Of a stretch of DNA of 64,000 nucleotides, positions 34,301 through 46,877 are shown in pieces (the stretch's first letter is position 1; every line of letters begins with the position of its first letter). A program made the position numbers and the translations under genes. This DNA is from Dipteronia dyeriana. Taxonomy: Eukaryota; Streptophyta; Magnoliopsida; Sapindales; Sapindaceae. The notes below the pieces were generated by a model, which did no database searches, was not told the DNA's origin, and saw nothing but the letters and a program-made list of their open reading frames with translations. The stretch lies in NCBI GenBank assembly GCA_032871835.1, contig CM065299.1, positions 25,313,074 to 25,377,073 of the forward strand. The letters are read 5' to 3'.

Positions 34301-34735
34301 AAATGGATAAAATATTATTTACAATCTCATTACACGTGATATTAGGATCTTAAATCCTTTTATGATACTCATAACATCCTACTGAATACGTATGAAATGG
34401 ATAAAATATTATTTTCAAATTCATATATTCTTTAGAATCTTAGATCCTTTTTACGATACTCACAACATCCTGATGGATGTGTATGAAATGGATAAAATAT
34501 TATTTCCAATTTCATTATTCATTAAGATCTTAAATCTTTTTTACGATACTCACAGCATCCTGATGAATATGCATGAAATGGATAAAATATTATTTCCAAT
34601 TTCATTATTCGTTAGGATCTTAAATCTCTTTTTTGATACTCACAGCATCCTGTTGGATGTGTATGAAATAGATAAAATATTATTTTCAGTTTCCAATTTC
34701 ATTTATTCATTAGGGTCATAAATTCTTTTTATGAT
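34301..34735 (+). repeat. five copies of a 90-bp tandem repeat
   Basis: The marker GTATGAAATGGATAAAATAT recurs at 34391, 34481, 34571 and 34661, exactly 90 bp apart, with an earlier copy at about 34301. Because 90 is a multiple of three, an open frame of 109 codons spans four units (34392-34721). It has no recognisable domain, and I treat it as an accident of the repeat. Confidence 0.85.
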
Positions 34736-35044
34736 ACAACATCTTGTTGGATGTGTAGATCATTTTTCTCAAATGAATGACATGTAAACATATCACTTCA
34801 TATATATGAGACAACTTCAGATTATGAATAAATTTAAAACCTTATGTTCCAAATAATGAAGTACGACATTTATATATATAACACTGGATCCAGACTCCAT
34901 GTTCTCATCGGTTTTCAAAACCGTACTAACTTAAATGTCATAAAATCCAGAAACTTTAAGTTTTGGTTAGTTGGTCTAGCCGATCTCATATATTACGTAT
35001 AAGTAAATAATACGAATATTTAAAGAACATAATAATTATACAAT

Positions 35045-35335
35045 TATCTGGAGACACGGCCGAAGTCAGTTATAAGACATAGCTGAAGCTAGTCCCGAGT
35101 CATGACATAAACCATTCTTATATATTATGTAAAAATAAGTGTTGAACATTTAATCAATTTATTTGGAGACACAACATAAGTCAGCCCTAAGACACGACAT
35201 AAGTCAGTCCTAAGACACCGCCTAAGCCAGTCTCATATATTGTATAAAAAATAAATGTTGAATATTTAAATAATTTATTTGAAGACACAACGTAAGCCAG
35301 TATGGAGACACAACATAAACCAGTATTATATATCG
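35045..35335 (+). repeat. GACACAACATAAGTCAG tandem repeats
   Basis: About eight variants of a 17-20 bp unit (GACAC, 4-6 bases, TAAGCCAGT) lie in two groups separated by an AT-rich segment that itself recurs ('AAATGTTGAATATTTAA'). Confidence 0.65.
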
Positions 35336-37263
35336 CCTGATATTTATATAAAAATAAATGATTTCATAGACATGAGTTCGTCCGATATGAGCATAAAATT
35401 ATAACATTTCAGAAACATGCGTTCTCCCGATATGAGCATAAAATTAAAACATTTTAGATAAACAAATCCATAAATATATATATGGGTTCCGTTTACAGCA
35501 TAAACCATCTTGTTATATGGATATATATATATCCAGAATGTTAAGATATATAAGTAAATTATCAATCAGAGGATCCTATACGCAATCTTGCTAGAGATCT
35601 AGATCTTCCATCGCGCTTGAAAATAGAGTTAATAAAGTTTGAATAAGTCAAAACAATACTTACAAGTTGAATTATCTAAAACTGATGGCACGGTTGCATC
35701 CAGAACGGTTGAATAGCTAGAAATAGGCCCGACTCAGTTGAAAACGGGTGAAAATTGCAATGAGTTGGGCACAAAACATTTATGGAATGAGTTAACTCAG
35801 CTAACGAATATTCCTTGACAGTAACGGAATATGCTCTAGCTGAAACAGAATATTCCCTAACTGGTGACATGGTATGTCAATGACGTAGTGTTGACAGTGC
35901 GATGATGAGCATCTGACGGGTGTTGACTAGACGACAACGTGTCACTACAGTGTCATCTTCTACCTAAGAAATATCTGCAGAAAAATTCTGGAAAATTGTT
36001 CAAATTTGACCAATCTTTGACCAGGGCTAAAGAGTTCATTAGAGTTCCGTTTGATACCAGTGACGTCGAAATCGTATTTCCGAAAAGAACAAAACGGTAT
36101 CCTCTAAAAAGCGATTCAAACATTTTAAAATTTATATACTCAATCTAAAACAAAGCTAAAACTCTCAAAAACTTTTTCTGTAACAAAATTATTATTTGTT
36201 ATGCCTAGTCTATACCCGTGAGAAACTGAGAGGAGAGATGTGAGAGAGACAGAGCTTCTGCTATTTTGTATTGATATATCAGAGTGTTACAAATGATAAA
36301 GAATATGTACATATGCAAAGGAGATGTGAACGGTGATGATGATCTAATACAAGTGGGTGCACCAACCTCATCATACAAATCTAACACCTGTAAAGTGAAG
36401 ACATGATGTGCATTTATGGCGGAATAATCCACCATCTTTCTTGAACAAGCGATAGGCACAGGTGGATGGAATGCACATCATTCATAACAAGTATTTGTTT
36501 TGTTTTTCCTTTTAATTTATAATAGATAAAATATTACTATTCGGACCGGATTTGGCTTGCACAGTGATTCATAAAAGCTCAGTCATAATTCAGGCTTTTG
36601 AATAATAGGCCAGACCAAGTTATAGCACTCTACAATACCGAATCGAACTCGAACCGGATTTAGGCTATATTTAGGATTGTTTTACTTTAGAAAAAAATTT
36701 ATTCATGACTTAATTTAAGAAATAATCAACTTTAGAAAAAAGTTTGTAAATGTTTAGTAAACTAAATTTTATAAATGCTTAATTTTGAAAGGATGGAAAA
36801 TATATCGAGTAAAAGTACTAAAATGGACATCATTAACAATATAAATATAAAGCATATAAAAAGAAATAAAAAAAATTAGTAAAAAAATTAACAAACTATG
36901 ACTGAGTCAACTCGCTCAAAAACCTGAGTCAACTCAGTCTCTTCACATTTGAAATTCAGCCACCGAGTCAAATCACTCAAAAACCTGAATCAACTTGTTA
37001 TTGTCTTTCTATTTAAATAGTGAGGATATTATTGACATTACATGACAATAAGCTAGTTTCTGCTTCAAAAAGCAACACCCACCCAATTTCTCAAAAGTTG
37101 CTTATTGAAGGAGTAACTTGAAAAATAAACTGCTTTTGAAAAGTTTACGAAACACCTATTTGCTAATAATTTGAAAAATAAGTAATTATTTCTCAAATAA
37201 AAGCAATATCAAACATAGTTTTAGATCGAGCCAGACTAGCCCATCCCTTTTGACACTTATAAG

Positions 37264-37404
37264 AACATATATTGCCAACATCGTTTTTACTAAAAGCCAG
37301 CATGGACTATGATTTCTTAGATTCATTTATAATATATATAAATAGCAAATATTGTCAACCTGATTTTTACTAAAAGTCGATTTCGGCTATAATACTTTAA
37401 ATTC
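37264..37404 (+). repeat. ~84-bp tandem repeat, right block
   Basis: Continuation of the array at 31330-32367, about 1.7 units, ending at the LTR that starts at 37405. Confidence 0.8.
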
Positions 37405-37996
37405 TGTTAACCGAGAATTTGCTCGGGGTGAGGAACTTCAGCTACCACCCTCAAGACCGTTACCTCAGAGGTCGTGGTCGGGGTGGTACCTTAGGCATCT
37501 GTTTGTGTGTAACAATGAAAATGGAATGTAAGATGTATAGAGGAGATTCAACTGTTTTATTATTAAAATTGAATCAAGCATGTTATACAAAGGTCACTCA
37601 AAAACTCTCATTCTCTCTTGAGTACAATGGAGGTGGCGGCTTCAAGCCGGTCGATAAGTAGATAAGAACGAAGGTCGTGTTCTCCTTAGAGAATTTAGGC
37701 GATAATAGGGAATTGTTTTTTTTTTTGCCCGTCTCCCCCTCCGTCGTGCATGCCTAGGCGTAATTATACATGGTCCAATTAGGTTAGACTCGATATTCTC
37801 CCGCCATGAATCTCTGAATCAAATCTCTCCTTATCGAGAGAGTTTTTTTTTTGAAATGTCATTGACTTTTGGCTTGATAATGGATTCGAGAATATCTTGG
37901 AGGGAGATAAGTTTGTTTCATATTTGGACTCAATCACTTGCCACGTAAGCATGTAGCATTTTAATGCACATTGGAGAGTGAATACGATCATGTACA
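37405..37996 (-). repeat. 3' LTR (592 bp) of a minus-strand gypsy-like element
   Basis: On the minus strand it starts TGTACATGATCG right after a G-rich tract (CTTCGGGGGCA) and ends GGTTAACA, giving the TGT...ACA ends of an LTR. It joins the ~84-bp array at 37404. No second LTR is visible. Confidence 0.65.
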
Positions 37997-39003
37997 CTGC
38001 CCCCGAAGAGATGCATCATAGAGGTCATCAAATATGGTGTTCGCTGTCTTGAATGGCGAGGTACATCTGTGTTCCAGTCTTGGTACCAAGAACTTGATAT
38101 GACCTCTCTAGATCCCTTCAGGAGCTTGAGATAACTGTGTTGGCATTCTTCAGTGGTGACGGAGCTTTACGAGCTTTCTTCTACCTATTTGGATAGATTC
38201 GGTTCTTCCTTCGATGAAATGGAACGATATTGTAGGACCGACTCGATGCCCTGAAGGTCTCTTTGTACAAGTGGAGAGGGTAGCGTGCTTCTAGGGAGGT
38301 CACGAGATGTTTCGACCTCGGAGAGCTTAGGTCCTCCTCTCTAGGCCTTGCTTCGAGCCCGTGCTTCGATGCAAGGAACTTGATTCGATCACATTAGGCT
38401 TTTCTTGGTGACTCTGAATGCTTGCATGGTGTTCCAAGGGTATGGGCAACCTCGTCTTACTTCTACGGGGTCAGATGGTAGCTCAACCCCGGGAACCCTG
38501 GTACATTGCTGCATAAGCTGGGATTTGGACCCCTGCTTGGAAAAATATTCTTTTGGTCCCTAACCAAATGTGGCTATTAACAGAAGTTCCATTTGACTTG
38601 AACACCGATGATTGAGTTGGGGTTGGAGTCGGATTTCCTGTTTTACTTAAGAAATTTTCCCTCTTCTTTAGTTGCTAGAATTTGGGAGAGGATCCTCTCA
38701 TTAAATGTAGGAGAAACGTGGCAAGCAAGGAAGCGACATTCTTTCAAAAAATCCGGCTGCGTTATGTCAGTCCCGAGAATCGAGGTAATCTTCATCAAAA
38801 ATCTTGCTTTCACGCTTGCTTTCATTACCAACGTTACCGGTTACTGTTCCATTTATTAAACCCGGTCACATCGTCTTCCTTCTCACGCTTCTCATTCCTT
38901 TTCCTTTAAATTTCAAACTTTTAAACTAAAAAACCCTTCTGTCTTCGCCTTCTTGAGCAACATCTCTATCTTTCTTTCGTCAAACTCGAAATTTCTCAAC
39001 ACC
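37997..39003. other. non-coding segment between gypsy-like LTR and antisense ORF
   Basis: The polypurine tract borders the LTR. The rest has mixed composition without a recognised frame. The last 120 bp (38880-39003) are pyrimidine-rich and look like the 5' leader of the plus-strand ORF that starts at 39004. Confidence 0.45.
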
Positions 39004-39107
39004 ATGTCGAACTTCAGACGTGATACAGTTGACCTCATGGTAGAGGGTGGTGAGGTCTCCAGTCTTGCTCAGGGGAAGCAAGAATGAAAATATTTTGATA
39101 GTGAGGA

Positions 39108-41161
39108 TGTTGGAACCCCATTCACCGGTTATGCAGCGAAGCTAGGTTTTAAAATTTTATACATATCATAATCTGTATCTGGGACCAGTGAACTTGAGAA
39201 TGTAATTATTTTTTCGAAACTAATACATACAATATGTAAACACAGGAAATTGAAATCGATATATTCAGAAGAAAAAAAAATCTTACCAACGTTTGGAGGC
39301 TCCTTCACTTTACAATATGTTCATGTCTGAACCAATCTTACAAACATTTGGAGGCTCATTTACTTTACGATATGCTCATGTCTGAACCAATCTTACCAAC
39401 GTTTGGAGGCTCCTTCACTTTACGATGTGCTTCTGTCTGAACCACTAGATCTTTCTCGCTATCTCCCGGGATTGGTAACTGCGTGTGGGCGCGTCACTGT
39501 CTCAGGAACTTGAATGGAGGATGTAGAGAGAATTGAAGAAACTCTTTCTTCTACGAAAAAATTAACTAGAACAATTCTAGTTATAAAAATAATATTATTC
39601 TTATTTTTGTTTCAATGGTGTACAATGCAAAAAAAAAAACTTACTTATTTTTCAACTGATGTTTCACGTTGCTGTGCGTTTTTTTTATAAAGTCAACGCA
39701 CCTTATATATATCTCTTGTTTGTATCCTATACAAACACTTATATATGTGTACACACCAATTTGTATCCAATGCAATCTCTTGTGTTATAATTGGTATATA
39801 TCTTTTAATTATCCTTTTTAAATATATATAATATATTAAAAGTGATAATAAGTATTTTAAATTTAAACTTAAATTCAAATACTTAGATAAATGATTTAGT
39901 AAAATAAAATAATCTTATTATTTTATCTTCACCTAAATCCATATATCAATTAACACCCTCCAATTAATATTTAATTAATAATTCATAATTATCAATATAA
40001 TTAAATAATCTAATTATTTAATTAATTTAATTATTAACATTCATTAATTAAGTAATCTCATTATTCAATTAATTCCCGAATATATATTCATGTAACTTTT
40101 GTAACATAATTAATTGGACAATCCAATTAATTAACCGTGACCCTTGTTACCTAAGTCGATCGGGCTAGCAAGGGGACCTAATGGACCCACAGTATTTTGA
40201 GCTCCAATAATCATCGGAATCATTAATTAAACTCTTTAATTAATATTCCTTGATTATTAACTCCTGCGTTATTCCATTAAAAATCCGAAGCTACACTCTC
40301 TCAATGTAGACGCTTTTACACAGACCGATACAACTCGGTGTCCATCGATATAGCTATTACACATGGTGTGATCCTCCACAATAGTTCATAATTAGAGTTG
40401 GGTCATAATATCCGTTATACCCTCTAATTACATATATCCTTTAAGTACTATTGGTTCTCTAATGGACAATAAATCATATTTCCTCATGGAATTAGGAGAG
40501 CGCTCATATGTCCAAGCCCTGAATCAACCCTTAAGGGAACCACCGTTTACTTCTCATAAGAAAGAGTGAATTCCACTATTGTGTACAAACCTTCCCAACC
40601 ACAAGCCAAACCGTAATCCCAACATACGGAGCATATTGATCAGGAATTACATCTGACCTTACCCATGGTATATCAAAGACCATGATCTAATTTGAAGGAG
40701 TCGATAAAACACTCAGGATTAACACCCACATATAGCCATCATTAGTTGATATATATATGAATCTCATCGGTAAACGGATATTGGTGAGAGATTCATATAG
40801 ATCATGACCCAGTCCTATATGATCACATCATACAAAGTGCCTCCATTCCCATATCTCATTTGAATGATTCATGATAGAATCATCGTACATTACGGAATGG
40901 ACTGCAACTATAGATTAACCACAAATAAAGTACCCATCTTTATTTTCTATCTATGGACTCTTTAGATTGCACGTCTCTTACTGTATTCATATGTATATGA
41001 CACTCATATACACAGTTCGAGATTACATCTGACAATCCAGGATGTTAATATATGCATAAGTTTATAAAATAAATAACATAACAAGAATGAATTAAACTTT
41101 TCCTTTTATTTATTTCATAAATCTATTAACAAATTACATCTTTAGGGCATAAACCCCAACA
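39108..41161 (-). repeat. 3' LTR of copia 1 (left copy, 2054 bp)
   Basis: Matches 46878-48879 along its length. Bordered on the inside by the polypurine tract. Confidence 0.95.
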
Positions 41162-41172
41162 ATCTCCCACTT
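41162..41172 (-). other. polypurine tract of copia 1
   Basis: AAGTGGGAGAT on the minus strand directly precedes TGTTGGGG of the 3' LTR, the usual copia arrangement. Confidence 0.9.
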
Positions 41173-41289
41173 GCCCTAAAGCATGTGAGGCATGTCTCAT
41201 AACCCTAGACCATCTAGGTGACCCAACAACACTTTAACTGTGGATCAACATGATTGTCGTGTGAGGCTATCTTAGTGATGATACGTTCT

Positions 41290-42810
41290 TTCTATATATT
41301 TCCCTCTCTTGTGGCTTCTTGGTTCTTTGGAATTAGCCATAGCACCACTGTTATTACAATAAAGTGTGATGGGCTTATCCAGATCTGGAACAACTTCAAG
41401 AACTTACGGAGCCAAACAGCTTCTTTAGCAGCTTCACAAGCGGCTACATATTCAGTTTCCATGGTGAAGTCAGCAATGAAAGATTGCTTGATACTTCTCC
41501 ACACAATGGCTCCACCACTCAGGGTAAATACTGATCCAGACATGGATTTCCTAGAATCCCTGTCTGATTGGAAATTAGAATCTGTGTATCCTAACGAGAT
41601 CAAAACCTGCCTGGAATGCACTAGCATATAGTCTCTCGTTCTCCGAAGATACTTGAGAATTGTCTTGACAACAACCCAATGATCCAATCCTAGGTTGGAC
41701 TGGTATCTGCTGACTACTCTCACTGTGTAGAAGATGTCCGGTCTCGTGTATAACAAAGCATACATGAGACTACCTACTGCCGATGCATATGGTACACGTC
41801 TCATATTTTTAACTTCTTGGGGTGTCTTAGGACACTGCTCTTTAGACAAGTGAACTCCATGTCTGAAAGGTAAATTACATTTCTTGGAGTTCTGTATCAA
41901 AAATCGTAAAAGAATCTTATCGATATATGATGCCTGAGACAGTGCTATGTGTTTGATCTTACGATCCCTTATAAGTTGGATTCCTAGAACATAACTTGCC
42001 TCTCCTAGATCTTCATTTGGAACTGGCTAGCCAGCCAGCCCTTTACATCAGACAACACTCCCTCATCTTTCCCAGTGAGTAGGATTCATCTACGTATAGG
42101 ACCAAGAAAACTACTTTCTTATCAATGATGTGTTTGTAGACACAAGGCTCATTGACGTTCTTCTCGAAGCCATAGGTTTTGATCATATCATTAAACCTGA
42201 TGTTCCAATATCTAGATGCTTGCTTAAGTCTATAGATGGACCTTTGCAACTTGCGAACCTTTTGCTCTTGATCTGGAGACACGAATCCCTCTGGTTGCAT
42301 CATATAGATGCTCTCGTCAAGATTGTCATTCAAGAATGCAGTCTTGACGTCCATTTACCAAATTTCATAATCGAAATAGGCAGCAATGGATTAGAGAATC
42401 CGAATAGACTTAAACATGGCTACTAGCGAGAAGGTCTCGTCATAATCGACCCCCTCTTTCTGGGTATAACCCTTGGACACCGGTCTTGCTTTAAAGGTCT
42501 CTACCTTCCCATCTACTGTTCTCTTTCTCTTGTAGATCCACTTACACCCTATGGGTTTTATCCCATCTGGTAAGTCTACAAGATCCTAGACTGAGTTAAA
42601 GTACATGGACTCCATTTTGAGATTCATGGCTTTAAGCCATTCCTCTTTATCAGTATCTTCCAATGCTTTCTCAAATGCCAATGGATCATCCACACTATCA
42701 GCATAGACAACATCTTGTCCCTCACATATACCTAAATAGCGTTCAGGTTGTCTTACAACCCTCTCACTATGTCTAGGTGGTAGAGTATCCTGATCAGGAA
42801 CCATCTGACT
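41290..42810 (-). pseudogene. copia 1 reverse transcriptase and RNase H, broken
   Basis: Reverse transcriptase (RVT_2 type) is read from 42804 leftward, 'DPLAFEKALEDTDKEEWLKA', then 'MDVKTAFLNDNLDESIYM' at 42300-42354. The 'LVLYVD' motif at about 42085 should continue as YVDD. A one-base deletion inside the second Asp codon makes it YVDE and shifts the frame. RNase H (41292-41900) has 'YTDSNFQSDRDSRKS' and 'SFIADFTMETEYVA', with the family's Asp and Glu residues. A TAA at 42355-42357 replaces the Gln before 'MDVKTAF'. More stops lie at 41900-42040. No function possible. Confidence 0.85.
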
Positions 42811-42829
42811 CTCAGATGTTTATGGATCA

Positions 42830-44250
42830 ACAACTCTTGTTGATGAAGCACTAGTCTCACCAGGCTCTAACTCATTCAATACAATCTTAGAACGATGTTT
42901 ATGATCCCTAATATAATTGTCCTCAAGAAACGTTGCATTTGTCGATACAAATACTTTGTTATCTTCAGGACTATAAAAGTGTCCACCTCTGGTCTCTTTG
43001 GAGTATCCTACAAACAGGCAGACCACATACTTGGAGTCTAGCTTTCCACTTCACAAATACTTTATTATCGTCAGGACTATAGAAGTGTCCACATCTGGTT
43101 TCTTTGGAGTATCCTACAAATAGGCAGACCACATACTTGGAGTCTAACTTTCCACATCTGTTCTTTATCACGTGTGCTGGACACCCCCATATGTGGAAAT
43201 GTCATAAACTAGCCTCACGACCATTCCACAACTCTAGGGGAGTCTTAGGAACATATTTGGATGGCACCACATTCAAAATGTATGCCGCTGTTTGTAACGC
43301 ATATCCCTAGAAGGAATTTAGTAATGAGGAGAAACTAATCATAGATCTTACCATTTCCAATAAGGATCTATTTCTCATCTCCGCTACACCATTTTGCTGA
43401 GGTGTACCGGGAGCTGTGAGTTGGGAAACTATCCCATGCTCGACCATGAAGTCTTCAAACTATTGGTCAAGGTACTCACCTCCACGATCCGATCGTAGTG
43501 ACTTGATAGTCCTATCTAACTGATTCTCAACTTCAGCTCGGAATTCTTTGAATATTTCAAATGTTTTCGACTTCCGTTGCATTAGGTAGACGCATCTGTA
43601 TCTTGAGTAGTTATCTATAAAGGTGACATAATACTCATAACCACCCATAGCTTTAACATTCATCGGTCCGCATACGTCTGTATGTATAAGCTCTAGCGGT
43701 TCTTTAGCTCTAAGCCCTTTTCCAGTAAAAGGTCTCTTATTCATCTTACCTTCTAGACAAGATTCGCAGACAGGTATAGTGTCAACATTTAACTCACTTA
43801 AAGGTCCACTTTTTACTAGTCTGTCTATCCGGTCAAGGTTGATATAACAAAGCCTTAGATGCCAGAGATACGTGTCATTATCTGGAGAAATCTTATGTCG
43901 TTTAGTTTTTGGTTTTTCAACCTTAAACATTTCGGTGTTGAGCAGTGTAGTATGTATTAATGATCTTAACACATACAAATTATTTTCATTAATTCCTGAA
44001 CAAATATTCAGACCATTCCTTCCAATAATAACATACTTATTATTAAAAGAAACAGAATACGATTGTTCTAACAATTTAGAAACGAAAATCAAATTCAGTG
44101 TATATCCAGAAATATAAAAAACATTGTTCAATAATAAAAAACTATTATTATTACAAAATTGCAATTTTATCGCTCCCACTGCTTTTGAAATACGACATCC
44201 TCCGACCTCACACGCATTGGGAAGGCTCCCTCCTCTAGCTGTGTCCAAGA
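42830..44250 (-). pseudogene. copia 1 GAG-pre-integrase and integrase, broken
   Basis: GAG-pre-integrase zinc region: 'WHLRLCYINLDRIDRL' and 'CESCLEGKMNKRPF' at about 43740-43860. The second zinc-binding His is replaced by Tyr. Integrase core: 'IHTDVCGPM' (first Asp, about 43690), 'SLRSDRGGEYL' (second Asp, about 43470-43500) and 'QNGVAEMRN' (Glu, about 43385-43400). Stops lie at 43458-43462 and 43307-43309. A 106-bp tandem duplication (42947-43052 and 43053-43158) shifts the frame in the C-terminal part ('LFVGYSKETR' occurs twice). Confidence 0.9.
42947..43158. repeat. 106-bp tandem duplication in copia 1 integrase
   Basis: Both units start ACAAATACTTT and end CTTTCCAC. The two copies differ at about ten positions. 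Confidence 0.9.
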
Positions 44251-45225
44251 ATCAGTCCACTGCAAAGAAGAACAAACATGGTTAGTGGCCCCCGAATCAA
44301 TTATCCAGGATGAAGAATCATCTTCCACTAAACAAGATTCAAGAACAAGTAAATCATATTTACCTTTCGTCTTTTTCTTCTTGGCTACCTCCTCCAGGCA
44401 GTGAGGACAGTTCCTCTTCCAGTGCCTGACCTTGTTGCAATGGAAACATTTTCCTTTGCCTTGGTCGGTGGAGACGCCTTTCTTTTTACTTTGGGCTTTC
44501 TTGGGTTTGGGCTTACCCTTCGACTTCCCAGCAGACCTCTTCCTCTTTTTATTTTTTGAGGAGGAAGATGGTTCGGTAATATTTTTCTCACCGGTCTTAC
44601 CCTTATTGTCCCTAATTAAAGACTCAAAGGTAGCAAGCTCATTGAGCAACTGTGTAAAACTAAACTTTAACTTGTTCATCTCGTAGTTTCTCTTAAACTG
44701 ATCAAAACTCTTCAAAAGAGTTGTCAGAATGATGCTCACTTGACTGGGTTCGCCAATAGCCCTGCCATTGAATTCTGCCGTGTTGAAGTAGGACATCATG
44801 CTCAGGACATGTTCCCGAACTGACGTACCTTCTTTCATCCGAGAGAGCATAGCAAAATGAATGTCTTCGTGTCACTTTTGCTTGAAGGGCTAACCGAACA
44901 TAGCTTGTAATGACTCCATGATTTCGAATATTGAAGTCATTGCTTCATGCTTTATGACAAGCACGTCTGTCACAGAAGCCAACAGATATGTTCGGGCCTT
45001 CTCATCAGATGAGACCAATCGCTCGTATGCCTCATGAACAGTTCATGTGGCATTGGCAGCAGGTGCTGGAGGACATTCCTCCGTAAGCACAAACTTGAGG
45101 TCTTTGGTGACCAATATTGCTTTAATGTTAAGTTTCCACTTAGTGTAGTTATCTAGAGTTAATTTGTCGTTTGCGAGAATTTGAAGTAATGCAGAAGACA
45201 TAATTGCTGAAATAAAATAAAACAT
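44251..45225 (-). pseudogene. copia 1 gag and protease, broken
   Basis: The gag starts near 45195 ('MSSALLQILANDKLTLDNYT'). Two stops at 44890-44892 (TAG) and 44872-44874 (TGA) interrupt it before 'TSVREHVLSMM' (UBN2-type gag). A Lys-rich region precedes the zinc knuckle 'CFHCNKVRHWKRNC' at about 44400-44440. The protease motif 'WIIDSGATNH' lies at about 44285-44315 and is intact there. A frameshift separates it from the integrase part. Confidence 0.9.
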
Positions 45226-46863
45226 TCATTCGGTCATTTATTTAAAACAAGTGCGAGTGCTTTGGCATAAATTTAAACATGATGCATGAACATGTTTAAC
45301 GAACTAGAACTACCCTAAAACTAGTTGCTATACCACGACAATCCAACATACCATAAAGAAGTACCGCCTTAGGGTCGGTCAAGTCTTTGCACGTTGGACC
45401 GAGACATTTTCAATCAAATGATATTCTAGAATAACTCTTATTCCATATCACTCAACCATCGTTCATCCAGTCAGGTTTTAATTAACAAACTTAATCAAAA
45501 CCTTTGTGAGTGTAACCCACCATTTAAGATCTCATGAGCTTAACTCGAGAATTGCCGTCTTAGAGTCGGTCAATCCCGAAATACCCTTAGAAATCCTATT
45601 CGTTAGGAAGTCAACCTTGGTATTGACCTTTGTGGATACCCTCCTTAAGGAGGACGAAAACAAAGTCGTCACGAGGCCCCCACTCGGATCTCACGGTGTT
45701 GAACTAATGATGGAGATCGCGAGATATATATGTCATATATCCCTCTCCCACTCACTATTTTAAAATTAGAGTTTTCTATTAACCGTTAACGCACCTAGAC
45801 TCTACAAGATTAAACGACTAACTTTAATCAAGTTATCTAGCGCATTAACTAATTAAAAACAAATTCTAATTAATTAATAAATTATTAATAATTTTTAATA
45901 ATTAAAAATATAATCTATTAGTGAATAATCTAAGCCTTAGTAAACTATTTACTAAGGTCAAATTATTATGTTAGTGTTTACCAAGTTTTAACTATTAAAA
46001 CCCTAACAATTTATTCGGATAATTTATTATTAGGTTATTAATCAAATTAATCCTAATAAATGACCCTATTAATCTAATTTTATAAACACTTTAATAACTA
46101 GATTAATATTAATGAGAATTACCAAGTTTTCTAACCATTAAAAAACTAATCTCATTATTCATAGCCATTTATGTATTTACCCATTTTAATCATATTAAAA
46201 AAATACATAAAATATCAGGCTATGATGCATGTATGACATATTAAATATATTTGTGTAGGCACATCTAATCTAAATGACATATGTATGCAAGACAATACTT
46301 TTATCATCACATAATATAAAGTATACATGAATTGGCCGAGTACTGTGGATTATTTAACCTAAAAAATTGGAATCTAGAATTACAAAATATTCCCCAAGGC
46401 ATTCATTGGTCTTCTAGTAACTTCAGATATCTTCTAGTCTCTTCAGATCACTCCGATTCTCTCATGAATCCGAAACGGGAAATATGCACGGAAAGCACTG
46501 GGCAACATTTTCCAATGGAACCGTGCGTGAACAGTACCCCCGGTGAACAGTGCCCATGAACAGTCGCCGTGAACAGTCCCCCCCCCCCCCCTTCCCCTCG
46601 TGAACAGTACCGTCATTGCACGCGTTTCCAGTTCTTCGTTTACAGGTTACAATAATACTTATTTACATTACAATAACAACAATAATAATAAAAAATTATA
46701 CAACCCATAAACCCTAAATCCATAAAACCATAAAAATTTACAATCAACCATGTTTAAATTAGTCAATTTAATCATAAACATTCATACAATCATAAAAACG
46801 GTGCCTACACTTTCATACATACAAGAGCATCAAAAACAATTTCCTGTTCCAAAAAATAAATTG
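45226..46863 (-). other. copia 1 untranslated leader
   Basis: 1.6 kb between the primer binding site and gag without coding signal. It contains the GTGAACAGT repeat block, and duplicated short phrases such as 'CTTAGAGTCGGTCAA' (45555) and 'CTTAGGGTCGGTCAA' (45367). Confidence 0.7.
46528..46612. repeat. GTGAACAGT short tandem repeats with a poly-C run
   Basis: Five copies of (C/G)TGAACAGT(A/G/C)CC are spaced 12-30 bp apart, and a run of 13 C lies at about 46578-46590. It is in the leader of copia 1. Confidence 0.8.
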
Positions 46864-46875
46864 GCTCTGATACCA
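46864..46875 (-). other. primer binding site of copia 1
   Basis: TGGTATCAGAGC on the minus strand, two bases inside the 5' LTR. It is complementary to the 3' end of plant initiator Met tRNA. Confidence 0.95.
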
Positions 46876-46877
46876 AT

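Larger units (their letters stand above)
32368..37263. mobile_element. hAT-type element 3 (4.9 kb), no transposase recognised
   Basis: The left end TAGGTGTCAAAAGGG and the complement of the right end (TAAGTGTCAAAAGGG at 37245-37259) are inverted. Both lead into GC-rich subterminal DNA (GGACCGG repeats at 32383-32402, GCCAGACTAGCC at 37230). The 8 bp AACATATA occurs directly before the element (32360-32367) and directly after it (37264-37271), a perfect hAT-size target duplication. The right end carries four extra bases before the duplication. The element interrupts the ~84-bp repeat array, so the flanks belong together. The interior shows only AT-rich DNA with two tandem-repeat patches. Confidence 0.75.
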
